A stretch of 64,000 bases of DNA from positions 570,019,085 to 570,083,084 of the forward strand of contig NC_056749.1 of the NCBI RefSeq assembly GCF_019279795.1. The letters run 5' to 3'. The position numbers and the translations under genes were made by a program. Below, one piece after another: positions 45,291-58,010 of this stretch (the first letter of the stretch is position 1; every line of letters begins with the position of its first letter). Below the pieces are notes generated by a model. It was not told the DNA's origin, made no database searches, and saw only the letters and a list, made by a program, of their open reading frames with translations. The stretch comes from Protopterus annectens. Taxonomy: Eukaryota; Chordata; Ceratodontiformes; Protopteridae.

Positions 45291-45739
45291 TATTAACATG
45301 CTTTGTTTTCTTTATGTTAATGCATATTTGCCAATGTAGTGACAGTATAATATATAATATCTGAACAGCAACAGAAAATCCTGATCTTCTAGGAGTATAC
45401 GGCCTGTTTGAAATGATATTCTCTGTTATTACACACAGAAAAGAGCTGAACTCGTACTTGTTGAGAAGGGGTATATGAGCTTTAACTCTTGAGGTACTTC
45501 CTTCAACAGTTAAGTAAAGCTGTATTATTACTGTGTTAGATTCCAATCCCACCACTTGGGGCAAGTTAATAGAAAAATGGTGATTGCCTTTAAGGGTATA
45601 CAGTAATTATGCCACCGTGACTTGGGTGATGGCCAAGCCCTGCCAAACCCAAATGAGCTTTACATTGTATGCCTAAAAATCATAGTTATAATCACTGGCA
45701 TTACAGGACTTCACCCACTTCAAACTGGACCCAGACCAT

Positions 45740-46619
<880 letters not shown>

Positions 46620-46620
<1 letters not shown>

Positions 46621-47935
46621 AGAGTTTAAGGAATTTTACGTAAAGGAAATAAACACCTTTCTTGAAATGAACACTACAGAAGATACATCAGAAATATATA
46701 TTTGGGAGTCTCTAAAAGCTTATATTGATGATAAAGCTTTATCTTGGTATATTAACAAAAAGAAAACATGGAACAAAGGCATGTTAGACCTACAAAATAA
46801 AGTAGATAAGCTTAAATTAGAAATACAAAAGGCAACACTGATCTAATACCAGAACTTGTTCAAACCAATAATAAATATTCTGAAATACTTCACCACAAAA
46901 TTATGATTAACCTTGAGAAAATTAAATTAAATTCTTACTCTATGAATCCTACCAATCAAAGCCATTTAGCAAACAGAACAAAAAAAATTATTAAATTTAA
47001 ACAAATAAAAGAACTTTATATCCCGCACGCAAAGAAGAAAATTACTGACCTAAACAACATTTCAGAAGCTTTCAAACTTCATTACAATACACTTAATTCT
47101 TCTCTCTCTCCAGCTTTATATGCAAATGATATTAAAGTATATCTTAATAAAAATATCCTCACAAGGTTAACACAGGAACAAATATATGTTGTTAAATAAG
47201 CCAATCACCATGACTAAACTAAAATCACAAATTAGTACACTTAAAACAAATAAAGCCCCTGGTCTAGACAATATCTTGCCGGAAATGTACAAAATATTGC
47301 AGGCCAATCCTTACTTTTAAAAGTATACACTATAGTGAAAGAATATACAAGTATACCCCCCCTCCTCTAGGGGTTACTCATTAATATCCCCAATAATAAA
47401 GTCTGGTAAAGATGAAAAACTTTGTTCTTCATACAGGCCCATAATTTTATTAAATCTAAGCTATAAAATGTTTATGGCAATTTTGGCAAATAGAATCAAA
47501 CATTTTCTCCCTTTATTAGTACATGAAGATCAAACAGGCTTTATAAAAGGGAGAAATACCTATGATAACAGTAAAAGAATCCTAATATTAATTGATCACA
47601 ATAAACATCGAGGCATAGATTTGACTACAGTCTCCTTGGGTATCAACACTGCCTTTGATTCCATTAACTGGAATTACCTACTTTTAGTTTTAGATGAATA
47701 TAAATTTCCAACAGCTTTCAATATACTAATTAAATCCTTATATGAAAATTCTCTAGAACATGTCAAGTTAGTATCCCATAGATCTGGACCTATTACAATT
47801 ATGAAAGAGGCTAAACAAGGCTGTCCCTTGTCACCCCTGTTATTTGCACTACTGACAGAGCCTTTTGCAAATAATGTTAAATCCGATAATAATATTAAAG
47901 GTATACAAATCACTACAGGCTTAAACTTAGAAAGT
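46620..47935 (+). pseudogene. L1-like reverse transcriptase N-terminal half
   Basis: Frame 46903-47199 is the pre-RT linker. NKAPGLDNILPEMYK lies near 47255 (family APG-DG-P-E-YK). Frame 47468-47971 reads FMAILANRIKHFLPLLVHEDQTGFIKGRNTYDN, then TVSLGINTAFDSINWNYL (motif A; usual slDAeKAFDr, first Asp changed), and EAKQGCPLSPLLFALLTEPFA (motif B). It stops at 47935 where the DIRS element begins. Several frameshifts lie between 47200 and 47460. Confidence 0.8.
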
Positions 47936-47981
47936 ACAGTTGTGTACACTTACCATAAATGTAGATGTTAGAGTGTATTCT

Positions 47982-48152
47982 CTGTTGCAGTCATCACACT
48001 TGGGTTATCCTGCCAGGGGTAGCTCTCAGTCAGCCCGAATACCAGAGGCTTAGTATTTCTGTGTCAGTTGCTGTCGCTTCAGTACTGATGTCATGTCGTC
48101 AAGGGTATAAAAATAGGCAGCAGACGCCATTGCATCAGTTTTTCTTGCCCCA
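47982..48152 (+). repeat. DIRS left inverted terminal repeat
   Basis: Matches the reverse complement of 57824-57995 over about 170 bases with scattered changes, for example 'cttcagtactgatgtcatgt' in both. Contains 'gtataaaaat' near 48104, a TATA-like element. Confidence 0.9.
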
Positions 48153-48286
48153 AATATCAGGAACTCCAAATAGGAAGCCAAGTTATTTTGGAAAAACACC
48201 ACCAGCAAAAAGTAAATACCAATAGCCCTGTAAGGAGTGAGGAAGAGAGAAAGAGAGATACAAGGGGGCTGAAGGGTGGGAAACCA

Positions 48287-48389
48287 GACTGCAACAGTGA
48301 ATACACTCAAACATCTACATTTATGGTAAGTGTACACAACTGTACTATGTTCTTCGCGTTTCACTGTTGCAGTCATCACACTTGGGTTG
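48287..48389. repeat. DIRS internal complementary region (circle-junction template)
   Basis: 48287-48343 is the reverse complement of the left outer end (47936-47992), and 48347-48389 is the reverse complement of the right outer end (57968-58010). They are joined by ACT (48344-48346), whose complement AGT stands at 47933-47935, the left insertion flank. In the DIRS model this region templates ligation of the two ends into a circle. All three copies are visible and consistent. Confidence 0.9.
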
Positions 48390-48420
48390 ATTCCCAAAGC
48401 TGAAGAATGGGTGGAGGCAG

Positions 48421-49419
48421 TCAAGAAGAGTTGGGGCTGGCTAGTATGCCCTGCAGGACTGCTTTTGCAAAGCCCACCCTGGGTTTGGAAAAGATAGGCA
48501 GGTGGTAATGCTTGGTGAAGGTATGAACAGAACTCCAAGTAGTAGCTTCCAGAATGTCCTTGGTAAGGACTCCTCTGAGAAAGGTTGTAAAGGTTGAAGT
48601 TGCCCTAGTAGAATGCGTTCTGACTCCCTGAGGGGGTGGTTTCCCATGGTGTTTGTAACAGAAATGGATACAGTGTGCTATCCATTTGGAGATGGTTTGT
48701 TTTGATATGGCCTTGCCCTCTGCCCATGATGCAAAGCTGACTAGTAACTGGTCAGATTTTCTAAAGGGCTTAGTCCTATCAAGGTAGAATATGAGCTGTC
48801 TGTGCACAACTAAAGAGTGCAGGATCCTTTCCCCCTTACTTTGAGGATTAGGGAAAAGGAGGGCAAATAGACAGATTGGTTGAGCGCCACACTGGACACC
48901 ACTTTAGGCATGAATGTTGGGTTAGTCCTGAGGGAGACCGTCTGCATGAAAAATAATGAAGGGTTCCAAGCCATAAGTGCTTATAGCTCAGACACTCTTC
49001 AAGCTGAAGTGATGGCCAGAAACAAGGCTGTTTTCCAAGAGAGGAATTTTAACTCTGCTGACGCTGCAGGCTCAAAGGGGATTAGCGTGAGCTTTTCCAA
49101 CAAAGTTAAGGTCCCAAACAGGGGTTGGGGCTCTTCTTGGTGGCCTTAAGTTGTTAGCCCCTCTCAGGAACTGCTTGATGAGAGGGTGAAAGAAGAGAAG
49201 TGGCTCAGTGTTGTAATGAGCAGAGATGGCAGAGGCATAGATCTTAATGGAGGAGAAGGAAAGGCCTCTGTGGAGTAGGTTTGCTAGGTAATCCAGGATG
49301 AGAGGTAAGGAGGGCTGTGCTGTATCCGCTCCTTTAGTGTGAATCCAGGAACAATACCTTTTTCCCCTTGTCAGCATAGGATTTCCTTGTACTGGGTCAT
49401 CTGGCTTCACGTGTGACAT
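48421..49419 (-). pseudogene. DIRS tyrosine recombinase (YR)
   Basis: The N-terminal SAM-like part is frame 49419-49072: SWIHTKGADTAQPSLPLILDYLANLL and SSIKIYASAISAHY. A degraded middle contains LFLAITSA then a stop directly before RVSEL, the first catalytic Arg block. The C-terminal frame 48807-48421 has RKSDQLLVSF, SKQTISKWIAHCI, THSTRATSTF (His-x-x-Arg), TTWSSVHTFTKHY with the Trp and the nucleophilic Tyr. YR inserts the circular DNA by site-specific-type recombination in place of an integrase. The middle stop and frameshifts inactivate it. Confidence 0.85.
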
Positions 49420-51127
49420 CCAGTACCTGCTTGCTTAGGCTGGACACTAAGCCAGGCTGCAAGGTTCAGGGTCTGCAACTGTGGATGCAAGAACTGTCCC
49501 TCCTGCTGAGTCAGGAGAGTAGGTATTTGGGGTAGGTGCCATGGAGGCAATGGTGACAGACTGTGCAGTAGTGGGTACCAGTGTTGGCATGGCCAGTCTG
49601 GGGCAATCAGGATTGCCCTTGGTCTTTCCTCCCTTATCTTGAGCAATACTCTTGTAAGAAGAGGTAGAGGGGGAAATGCATAGACTGAGAGGCTTGTCCA
49701 CTGGAAGGATAGAGCATTCACTTTCCAGGCCTTGCTGTGAGGTATCCTGGTGCAGAATTTGCTGAGCTGGTGGTTGTAGGGGGAGGCAAATAGTTCCACC
49801 TTTGGAGTACCCCATTTCTGGGTCACCAGGCTGAAGGTGTTGTGGTTTAATTGCCACTTATGTGGGTCTAGGAGATTTCTGCTTAAGTTGTCTACCAGAC
49901 AGTATTGGTTGCCTGGCAGGAATTGAGCTTGCGGGTGAATATGCATGGCTGAGGCCATGTTCCACAGGGTCATGGCTAGCCTGCAGAGTGGGTTCCCCCC
50001 TGCTTGTTTATGTACCACATGACTGTGGTGTTGTCGGTTCTGATTAGTAAGGGCCCTGGTGAGAGTAGGGATCTGAAAGCTGTCAGAGCATGCTGAATAG
50101 CTAGCATCTCTTTTTGATGTGCAGATGAATTTGATTTGGGCTCCAGTGGCCCTGAATGCACCTGCCATCCAGAAGTGCACCCCAGCATAATCTGATGTGT
50201 CTGTGGTTAGGGTCAGGGTGGCATGGGGTTGTGTAAAGGGAAGCCCTTGTTGTGGTTGCATGCTGCTGCCCACCAAAGGAACTCTTTCCTTAGACAATGT
50301 ATCATAGGTATGATAGTTTCTAGGTTCTGAGAATGTTGGCACCAAAGGCTTTTTAAGAGCCCTTGAAGTTTTCCTCATATGCAGTCTGGCATACGGAATT
50401 AGTAGAATGCAGGAGGCCATGAACCCTAGAGCCTGCAGGATTTTCCTTGCAGATAGCTGGGTTTTGATGGGAATTTGAGCAAAGTAGCCTGGAGTAAGGA
50501 ATGTCATCGGGGATGCTGTGTCCAAGCTTGCTCCCAGGAATACAAATTCTTGACTGGGGACTAGTTTAAATTTCTTTTCGTTGACAGTGTACCCCAGGGA
50601 GGTTAGAATGTCCTTTACAAATGTCGGGTGCTGCAACAGCGTTTCCTGACTGTCTGCCTGAATTAGGCAATCGTCCAAGTAGTGGTAAATTTGAATATTT
50701 CTCTGCCTGCAATAGGCAATGGCTTGAGCCAGGCATTTTGTGAAAACTCTGGGAGCAGTGGATAAGCCAAAGGGAAGTGCAGAGAACTGATAATGCATAG
50801 ATCCTGTCCAGAAATGTAGAAATTTCATGCAGAAGTCCCTTATTGGGATATGCAGATAGGCATCTTTTAGGTCTAGGGTGGCTAACCAGGCATCTTTGGA
50901 CATCGTAGGGAGAAGCTGCTGTAGGGTGAACATTTTGAATTTTGGTACTACCAGGAAGGTGTTTAGAATGGATAGATCTAAGATTGGGTACCAGGTGCCC
51001 TCTTTTCTGGGTACCAGGAAAGGTCTGGAATAAAAACCTTGGCCTATCTGTTCTGCAGGAACAGGCTGAATTGCCCTTATGGAGAGCAGGGACTGAATTT
51101 GGTTTTGTGCCTCTGCCCACTGGTTTA
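49407..51127 (-). pseudogene. DIRS reverse transcriptase, RNase H and C-terminal region
   Basis: A frame open from 51127; first Met at 50933 gives 508 codons. RT: GFYSRPFLVPRKEGTWYPIL upstream of that Met, then ATLDLKDAYLHIPI (motif A), LPFGLSTAPRVFTKCLA (motif B) and HYLDDCLIQA (YLDD intact). RNase H starts LTTDTSDYAGV; then two compensating indels near 50180 and 49985 shift the central part (LLIRTDNTTVMWYINKQGG, seen in frame 50188-49976) out of the main frame. The end has NQYCLVDNLSR, PKVELFASPYNHQL, YAFPPLPLLTRVL and APDWPCQHWYPLL, characteristic of vertebrate DIRS pol. It is well preserved. Confidence 0.92.
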
Positions 51128-51228
51128 CAGGCTGGTACTAGGCTAGTGGCCCTAGGGCCTATGCAAGCCTAGCCATAACAATTCCCTGGATATTTCTTCC
51201 CACAATATTTACTTCTCTGGACCCCTGT

Positions 51229-54030
51229 CTAGCAGGGCGACTGACATGATCCCGGGGTGAATTTCCTATCTCCCATCCAATCATCAAGGTTCCTTTTGAA
51301 GAGAGCCAATGAGGCGCTCTGCTTGACATGTATGGGCAGTCTATTCCAGAGTATGGGGAGTCTGTGGGTCAGGAACCTATCCCTCCAGCATGTTTTGTTC
51401 ATTGTGATGACAAGGTTTAGACCCCTTGAGCGTGTAGGTCTGAGGGATTGGGATTTCTTTAAGTTGAGCATGTCCAACAGTTCAGGGTTTGACATGGCCT
51501 TGTATGTTAAGCAGAGATCGCCTCTGAGTAGACAATATGCCACAGAGTATAGCTGGAGTTTTTTTTTTTTTTTTAGACGGTCAGCATATGGCAACTGCTT
51601 TAGGCCTGTTATTCTTTTAGTGAGGTATTTCTGCGGCCTTTCCAGCTGTTGCAGATGTCTTGTGAGGTACATACCAAATGGGGCATTATACTCTATAATG
51701 GGTTTAATGAGGGATGAGTACAGTGGGACAATGACCTCCATTTTTCTGGATGAAAAGCCCTTAGTGATGAGGTGTGCCACATAGAAGGATTTCCTTACTG
51801 TTGTGGCGATGTGGTTATCGAAAGTGAGACCGCTGTCCACCTGTGTCCCTAAGTCTCTCAACACACTTTCGATGTTTAGTGTCGTGCCACCTATGTGGTA
51901 ATTCATGGGTACATGTTTTTTTTCCAAAGGGGATAACTATACATTTCTTGGCATTAAGCTTGAGCCCATGGCTCTGGCACCAGGTATCTGTTTCTGTAAG
52001 GCCCTTTTGTAGAATATCCACATCATTTGGGGATTCAATAATGGCTCCCAGTTTGCAGTCATCTGTGAACTTTGTTAGCCAGAGTCCCTTAGTGTTGGCC
52101 TGTACTTCAGAGAAGTAGATGCCAAACAAGTGTGGTCCCAGGACTGAACCCTGAGGTACCCCACTTGTCACTTATCTGGAGCTGGATTTGGAGTGGGCTA
52201 CTTTTACAGTCTGGGTTATGTTAGTAAGCCAGTTGGCAACCCATCGAGTAACGTAGGGATTTATGTCCAGCTTAGTAAGTTCATCTATGATTCCAGAGTG
52301 GGGGATGGTGTTGAAGGCCTTGGCGAGGTCCAGATAGGCTGTGTGGACTGCCTTACCCTCATCTACAGCTCTTGGGACTGATTCGAAGAAGTCAATCAGA
52401 TTCCGGAGACAAGATCGGCCCTTCACAAACCCAAACTAGGTGGCGTCCAGTGTTTGAAGGTTGCCAATGTCTTTGTTTATAAGTTCCATGATAATGCGTT
52501 CCATGCCCTTGCAGATCAGGCTTGTCAGACTGATGGGATGGTAGTTCCCGGGATCCAAGGCAGATCCTCCCTTGTGGAGTGGGATAACTGTAGCTGTGCA
52601 CCACTCAGTGGCACGAAGCCTGAGGTGAGGTTATGATAAAACATGACACTTAGGTGAGGTGCCAGTTCATTTTGTAGTTCATGTACTACACAGCCTGGGA
52701 TGTCATCTGGTCCCATGGATGCTATACTCTTAGCTTTGGAGAGTGCGGTTTCTACCTGTGTGGCCGTAATTACCAGAATTTGGCAATATTTTGGTATTGA
52801 GATGGGCCCTTTAGGGGGTGAGAGGGGGTGAAAGTAGGCACTAAATCGATCTGCCAGGTTATTGGCAATATCCTTAAGATCAGTATATTTAATGCCATTC
52901 TGTTGTAGCTCGGAGCAGATCTGAACATTGCCATTAAGATTCTTGATATAACTATAGAATGCCTTGTGGTTGTCTTTGGAGTCTTTGGCAATTTTATTTT
53001 TGTAACTAGCTTTTGAGGATTTTATTAGGGATCTCAGCTTCTTACGGAGGCCGGTGAGGGGAGTTTTTTGCATCCTGGGATTTTCCTCTTTCTGCAACAG
53101 TTTTTTCCTTCTGTTGTATAGTTTGTTTATAGCAGGGGGCCACCAGATTGGCTTCCTTTTTTTGGAGAAGAGCATCTTGGTTCTATTTGGGATGGCACAA
53201 TTCATGCATGAGTGGATGTGCTCATACAGTGCCTTAGTGTAGGATTTTGCAGTCGAACTTTCAGATCCCGTCTGCATGGGTGTCGTGAAATTTGTCACTT
53301 CTGACTTCAGTAGCATGAAGTTGGCTTTGGAGAAGTTTTTTAAGGAGGTTTCCTTACTGAGGGGTGGGGGTGGGACGTGGATGTCAAGGGTGATTTGCTT
53401 ATGGTTGGACCTGACCAATGAGGGGATGACCACTGGTGTGGAGCATCTATCTCCCATGTTGGTAATGACCAGGTCTAGGAAACTGGAGCCCCTGGTGGGA
53501 CAATGAATTAGTTGATCCAGGGTGTTGGAATTTATGAATTCCAACAACTGTTGGGAAAAGGAGTTGGTATCCGAGTAGTTTTCCCAGTTAATGGCAAGGT
53601 AGTTGAAATCACACAGTATTAGGGTGTTTGGTTGTATCTTAATATTTTCCAGTATGTTTAGAAAGGTGTAGTGAGAATCCTGGGGCATGGTGGGGGATCT
53701 GTAGCAAGCTACAATTTGGATTGCAGTCTTACCTAGTGTTAGTTGCACCTGGAGAATTTCAGATGCATTGTGTTGGGCAACTAGCCTGGAGGTGTGAGTA
53801 TCCTTGGTGAATATGGACACTCCTCCACCGTTAGTGTTTTAGTCTTGGTTTTGTGGCCGAAAAGTGTGGTAAGAATTGGTATTGCACGGGTGCTCTCTGG
53901 AGCCTTGAACCAGGTCTCGGTTACTGCACAGATATCGATTTTCTCCATTTTTAGGAGTGCCTCGAGTGAGAGCATTTTGAGGTTTAGACTTCTAGCATTG
54001 AGTAGCATTACCTTCAGCTTTTGTATGCTT
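51229..54030 (-). pseudogene. CR1 ORF2 endonuclease-reverse transcriptase (copy D)
   Basis: EN: MLLNARSLNLKMLSLEALL (54008), ICAVTETWFKAPEST, a frameshift, then the 431-codon frame 53820-52525: MSIFTKDTHTSRLV, IQIVACYRSP, LILCDFNYLAINWENY (GDFN now CDFN), SLVRSNHKQI (SDH now SNH). RT: ALSKAKSIASMGPDDIPGCV; damaged YRPISLTSL; frame 52426-52172 with AYLDLAKAFNTIPHSGI (motif A); frame 52171-51815 with SGVPQGSVLG and FTDDCKLG; frame 51927-51229 to the C-terminus. A poly-Lys slip at 51555-51573 (T-run) inserts residues. The endonuclease is catalytically impaired. Confidence 0.88.
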
Positions 54031-54119
54031 GTATCTGTTACAGTGGTGGTTTTATCATTTGAACCTTGCCTAAAAAGGCACTATAGGGGTGGCAAGAGCT
54101 TTAGTCAGTAACCTGAATC

Positions 54120-55008
54120 CCAGGGGTGACAGGGGCAGACCATCTCTGGCAAAGCATCATGGTTTGTCGATCATGTCTTCCCAGGCAGGCAAATACTGGA
54201 TCCCCTTTGAATGACACCAGAAGCTTAGCCAATTGAAGTCAATCATTTTGTCCTTATACTGTGGTATCATTCTGGGCGAAGGCAGGATGTTACTCAGGGC
54301 TAGGGTCATACCTGCCTGGGCCACATGATCCAAGAGCTCTTCCATGTCTCTTTTCATGTAGTCCAGGGAGGTACGTCTCAAGTCATTCATTCCAGCATGG
54401 ACAATGACAGAGTCGTATTTGTACTTGTTATGGATTGACTTGAGTGCATGCATTATGTGGTGGATCCTGGCACCCGACAGGCAGCTGGCTGTAATTTTCT
54501 CCTTGTTCAGCCTGGTGAGTGGGACATCAGTGTGCCTGACTATAGAGTCACCTATGACTAAAGTGTTGGGTACATTGACTTGCCTTAGGGGCTATTGTTG
54601 GGTGGCACACTGGTGTTGTGAGCTATGTGTCACTTTGGTTGTGACTGGTGTTTGTTTGCGTTTCAGCTTCGGAAGTCCTTGTTGCTTGGGCAGGTTAATG
54701 TTAAGGACCTCCGCATATGTAGGTTTAGTGCTGCTATGTGTGGGTGCTGATGGTGTGGGTTTTGAAGGACTATGAGTTGCTAGCGGTGTAGTGCAGGTGT
54801 TAACCTTCTCCTCTTGGCTGTCTAGCACAATCTTGGCCGGAGAGAGCTTTGCTTCCAGTTTGGCTATGTAAGTGCGTCTCTCGCAGGTTGTAGTGTTGGG
54901 TGGCAGGAGAGGATTGTCTGTGTACATTAGGCAGTTGCCACAATGCCCCAGTATGCCCAGATTCACCAGGTGGACAGGAGAAATCACCAGAAGCGGACCC
55001 TTGGACAT
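54120..55008 (-). pseudogene. CR1 ORF1: cysteine/coiled-coil plus SGNH esterase (copy D)
   Basis: Frame 55008-54592 (138 codons) starts MSKGPLLVISPVHLVNLGIL, has C..C and a CERR pair (usual CERC, one Cys lost), YIAKLEAKLS coiled coil, then a Pro/Thr-rich linker and TYAEVLNINLPKQ. One TAG at about 54590 interrupts. The next frame then reads TLVIGDSIVRHTD, LSGARI, HAGMNDLRRTSLD. The terminal Asp-His block near 54130 is present as DGLPLSP-like sequence with the His lost. This shows that the two parts were one protein. Confidence 0.82.
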
Positions 55009-55614
55009 GCCTGTTTAGGTGCTTATTTTGTAAAGTTTAAGAGCCGTTTTCCCTTACCTTTGCAAGGTACTTTGCAATTATAGGCTGTTTAGAGCCTACG
55101 ATTAATTTCTCCTCACTGACCAGGAGAGTCGAGTGCTTGTATCGGTTTTAGGCTTCCTAGTGCTTTCCAGCAGGTTCTAAAGCAAATGCTAGTCACAGGG
55201 GTTCAGATTTTAGTGCTACTACTGAGAAACCAGCTAGTTCTAAGGGAAAATTTGAAGAGCGGTCTTTCTGGCACCTGGAATAGTTTAACTGTAGCCTTGC
55301 AGTGCTGCATGATGCGAAAAATGTGCAAACACATGCGTTTTTAAGCCAGAAAGTTGAAAGGGATAGAAATCTGCCCAAAAAGGCTAATAAAATTACAATT
55401 TCAGAGCTGGAAACCACTCCTCTAGCGTTATATAGGCAGTACAATGCTCACCACTCTCACTGGTGAGCAGTAGGACTTCCCTCTACCACAGCAAGGTCTG
55501 GCTAGCTCTGAGCACAGAAAATAAAGTCCTGAGACAAGCAAAGTCTGGGATATGGACTGGCTAGGAAAGGTGGGAAACGAGCAAACAAGATAGTATTTTT
55601 TTTGTTGAAACAGG

Positions 55615-57830
55615 CTAAACAATGCAATAATACAGTAAGGAGGAAGGTTTGGAAACCCTTTTGGGGTTGGCAGCATGTGGAAATAAAATTTGTACTCCTG
55701 GGATACTATGCTGAGGACCCATCAGTTGTCGGTGATGGAGGTCCAGTTTTTTTGCATGGTGGGCAAGTTTTTCTCCTAGGGGCACAAGCAATTGGGCAGA
55801 GGTGAGTGGTGGAGTTGAGAAGTCATTGTGAATTCTTTCCGTAAGGGGGTGTCTTAGCACTCCCTGCTTTAGAAGTGGAGGTGTACTCCATTGCTTAGAT
55901 CTCTCTGCATACCCTGAGACTGTAATCTGGGGGGGGGGGTCTGTTTCCCTTGGGTCTAGTTTGAGATGTCCTTGTGGGTGCTGGAAAGGACCAATGTTTG
56001 AGGGGCAATTCCTACTAAATCTTGGAGGCTGTACTTGCAAAATATCTTTGACTGTCTGCATAGACTTAGCCTTTTCTTCCATGTTTTTTAAAACCTCTTC
56101 TGCTTTGATGCCAAACAGATTATCCTTGTTCAGAGGAGCATCCAACAATTTTGATTTGACATGGTTTGGCAAGGTCTGCTCCTTAAGCCAGGTATACCTT
56201 CTAAGTAGAGAACCTGTGACTGCTGCCCTACAAGATGTTTCTAGGGCATCAAACCCACATTGCAGGGTATGCTTGCTGACTTGGCTTGCAGAATGCATAA
56301 GCTCCTGGAATTTTTTATTTTCTGCACAATCAGGAAATGTAGATATTTTTGCTTAATAAGTTCCATAGTATGTTGCTGGTATTTCGGCATGTGGAACTGA
56401 CACTTTAATGCTCTAATGGCAAGAGTTGCAGAGGTGTATACTTTTTTACCCCATCTGTCTAAAGCTCGGGGATCCCTGTCCAAGGGGGGGGGGGGATTCT
56501 TGGATTCTTAGCTGTAGTTGCTTTTATTCCTTTAGGTCCTTCGGAGATGACCACTGGTCAGTAGAAGGATTTTTGAAGAGAAATTTGTGAAAGTCAGGGA
56601 CTCTGTCGTACCCGTCAGGTTCCTTGGAGCAGGGGGAGAGGTATCAGGAGTTAGACTGGATTCCTTAAAGACATCATCCTCAACATCCAGAACAGAAGGG
56701 ATAGCTAAGGGTCTGTGCTGTGGTAGATCTAAAAAATTCCGAGTCTCTTTTTGGACTGAGGATAATCCTGGCATTCCCAATGGAAATGCTCTCTCAAAGT
56801 GTGTAGGGTTTCACCAAAAGAAAAATCCTCTGGAAGGGAGGCAGAAGGAATGGATTCCTCTGCATCTGAATCCTCATAGGCAGATAAGGGTATGTCTTCA
56901 TAATCAGAAATCTCAGAGTGGTCGGACTCTTGGTCAGATAAAGCCGCTAGGGATAAGTCTCTCTTTCTTTTAGCAGGGGAAGGCTGGCTCCTCCTAATCA
57001 GCATGATCAGGTCTTCTGCCATTTTAAGCATCTGAGATTGTGGCAAAGAAGCAGGTGCTTGAGATTGGGCCGTCGTTTTTTTTAGGCGTAACTTGTACCC
57101 TTGGCCTTAGAAACTCTGTAGTTTTAGAAAGAACAGAAGACGCGAAAGAAGTCATCGGTTTGTGTCGAATATCGGTAGCGTGAAGAGCTTCCCCAGAAGC
57201 CGGGGCCTGCACAGTGGCTCCAGACTCATCCAAGGTAGAGACATCCACAGGTTCCATAGTCAAAGAAGAGCCTCGCAGCATACCGGACTCCGAACGGGTC
57301 TTGTTAACGGCCTGTGAATCCATCGAAGCAGGCATCAGGGGCTGCGAAAGCACCTCACTGAGTACCGGTGAACTGGCGGCTAGCTTAACGGAAGTGTCAT
57401 CAGCAGTTTTGGACCTGTGCGGTCTGTCTCTGTCTTTATCCTTATGTTTTTTCAGAAGATCGGCAGTTGGATGGCTTAATGAAGCCATTTCGGAACACAG
57501 AGATCGAGAACAAAAGTATTTAGCTACAATAAGGGCCTAACGATGAATAGTTTGGGTGTTGAACAAAGCACAAAACCAACAGCGAGGTACGTCATGGTCT
57601 GGGCCTAAACAGGTGATGCAGTAAGAATGGAAATCTCGGTGTGGTGTTTGCTTTCCACAGCCGAGACAATTGCTAACTTTTTCTTACATCAGTTAGAGCA
57701 AGAAAAAGGGATCTCCAACGGGGTACTTAGCTTTAGAAGACCTCAAGATGATGCAATTTCAGAAATGAAAACTCAGGTAGCGGACGACTGGCACTCGTGC
57801 GAACTGCTTCTGCTTCGGGCTCCTCGGCAA
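55615..57830 (-). pseudogene. DIRS gag-like protein
   Basis: From 57830 the minus strand shows a cysteine/histidine module, GCGKQTPHRDFHSYCITCLG then HDVPRCWFCALF, the zinc-finger N-terminus usual in vertebrate DIRS gag. One TAG (57538) follows, then ALIVAKYFCSRSL in frame with MASLSHPTADLLKKHKDKDR (57488). A Ser/acidic linker (SDQESDHSEISDYEDIPLSA, 56950-56880) and a C-terminal domain (LRRYTWLKEQTLPNHVKSKL, 56210; DNLFGIKAEEVLKNMEEKAK, 56115) follow. It probably ended beyond 55615 before CR1 D separated it from pol. Frameshifts occur near 57040, 56730 and 56300. Confidence 0.82.
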
Positions 57831-57995
57831 GAAAGATCGATGTAATGGCATCGGCTGCTCATTTTTATACCCCTGACGACATGACATCAGTACTGAAGCG
57901 ACAGCAACCAACATAGAAATACTAAGCCTCTAGTATTCGGGACGACTGAGTTCTACCCCTGGCAGGATAACCCAAGTGTGATGACTGCAACAGTG
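57824..57995 (-). repeat. DIRS right inverted terminal repeat
   Basis: Inverted copy of 47982-48152, with TATAAAAAT (minus strand, near 57870) about 40 bases upstream of the gag cysteine module. It probably holds the promoter for the minus-strand transcript. Confidence 0.9.
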
Positions 57996-58010
57996 AAACA
58001 CGAAGAACAT

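Larger units (their letters stand above)
51130..55440 (-). mobile_element. CR1-clade LINE, copy D, inserted in DIRS between gag and pol
   Basis: Minus-strand order: 5' UTR (55440-55010), ORF1 (55008-54120), EN-RT (54008-51229) and tail 'cactagcctagtaccagcct' at about 51130. The 3' limit abuts the DIRS frame NQWAEAQNQIQ. It has the best-preserved long frame of the five CR1 copies (431 codons). Its 5' UTR differs from that of A and B, so it is another subfamily, close to copy E. The 5' limit is approximate. Confidence 0.88.
47936..58010 (-). mobile_element. DIRS-like tyrosine-recombinase retrotransposon, coding on minus strand
   Basis: Order on the minus strand: gag (57830-55615), RT-RNase H and linker (51127-49407), tyrosine recombinase (49419-48421). 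Inverted terminal repeats of ~170 bases lie at 47982-48152 and 57824-57995, each with TATAAAAAT. An internal complementary region (48287-48389) holds reverse complements of both outermost ends joined head to tail. No long target duplication is present. Removing CR1 copy D leaves about 5.8 kb, a typical DIRS length. The insertion target is the RT of an L1-like element. Confidence 0.92.

Noticed and set aside
45440..45570. Weak tRNA-like B-box and possible SINE
   Set aside because: No recognisable A box, core or tail; similarity limited to about 15 bases.
51257..52118. Plus-strand frames of 91-175 codons over CR1 copy D
   Set aside because: Antisense to the RT, which has clear motifs on the minus strand.
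57214..57540. 108-codon plus-strand frame over DIRS gag
   Set aside because: Antisense of the gag frame with the cysteine module and the MASLSH start.
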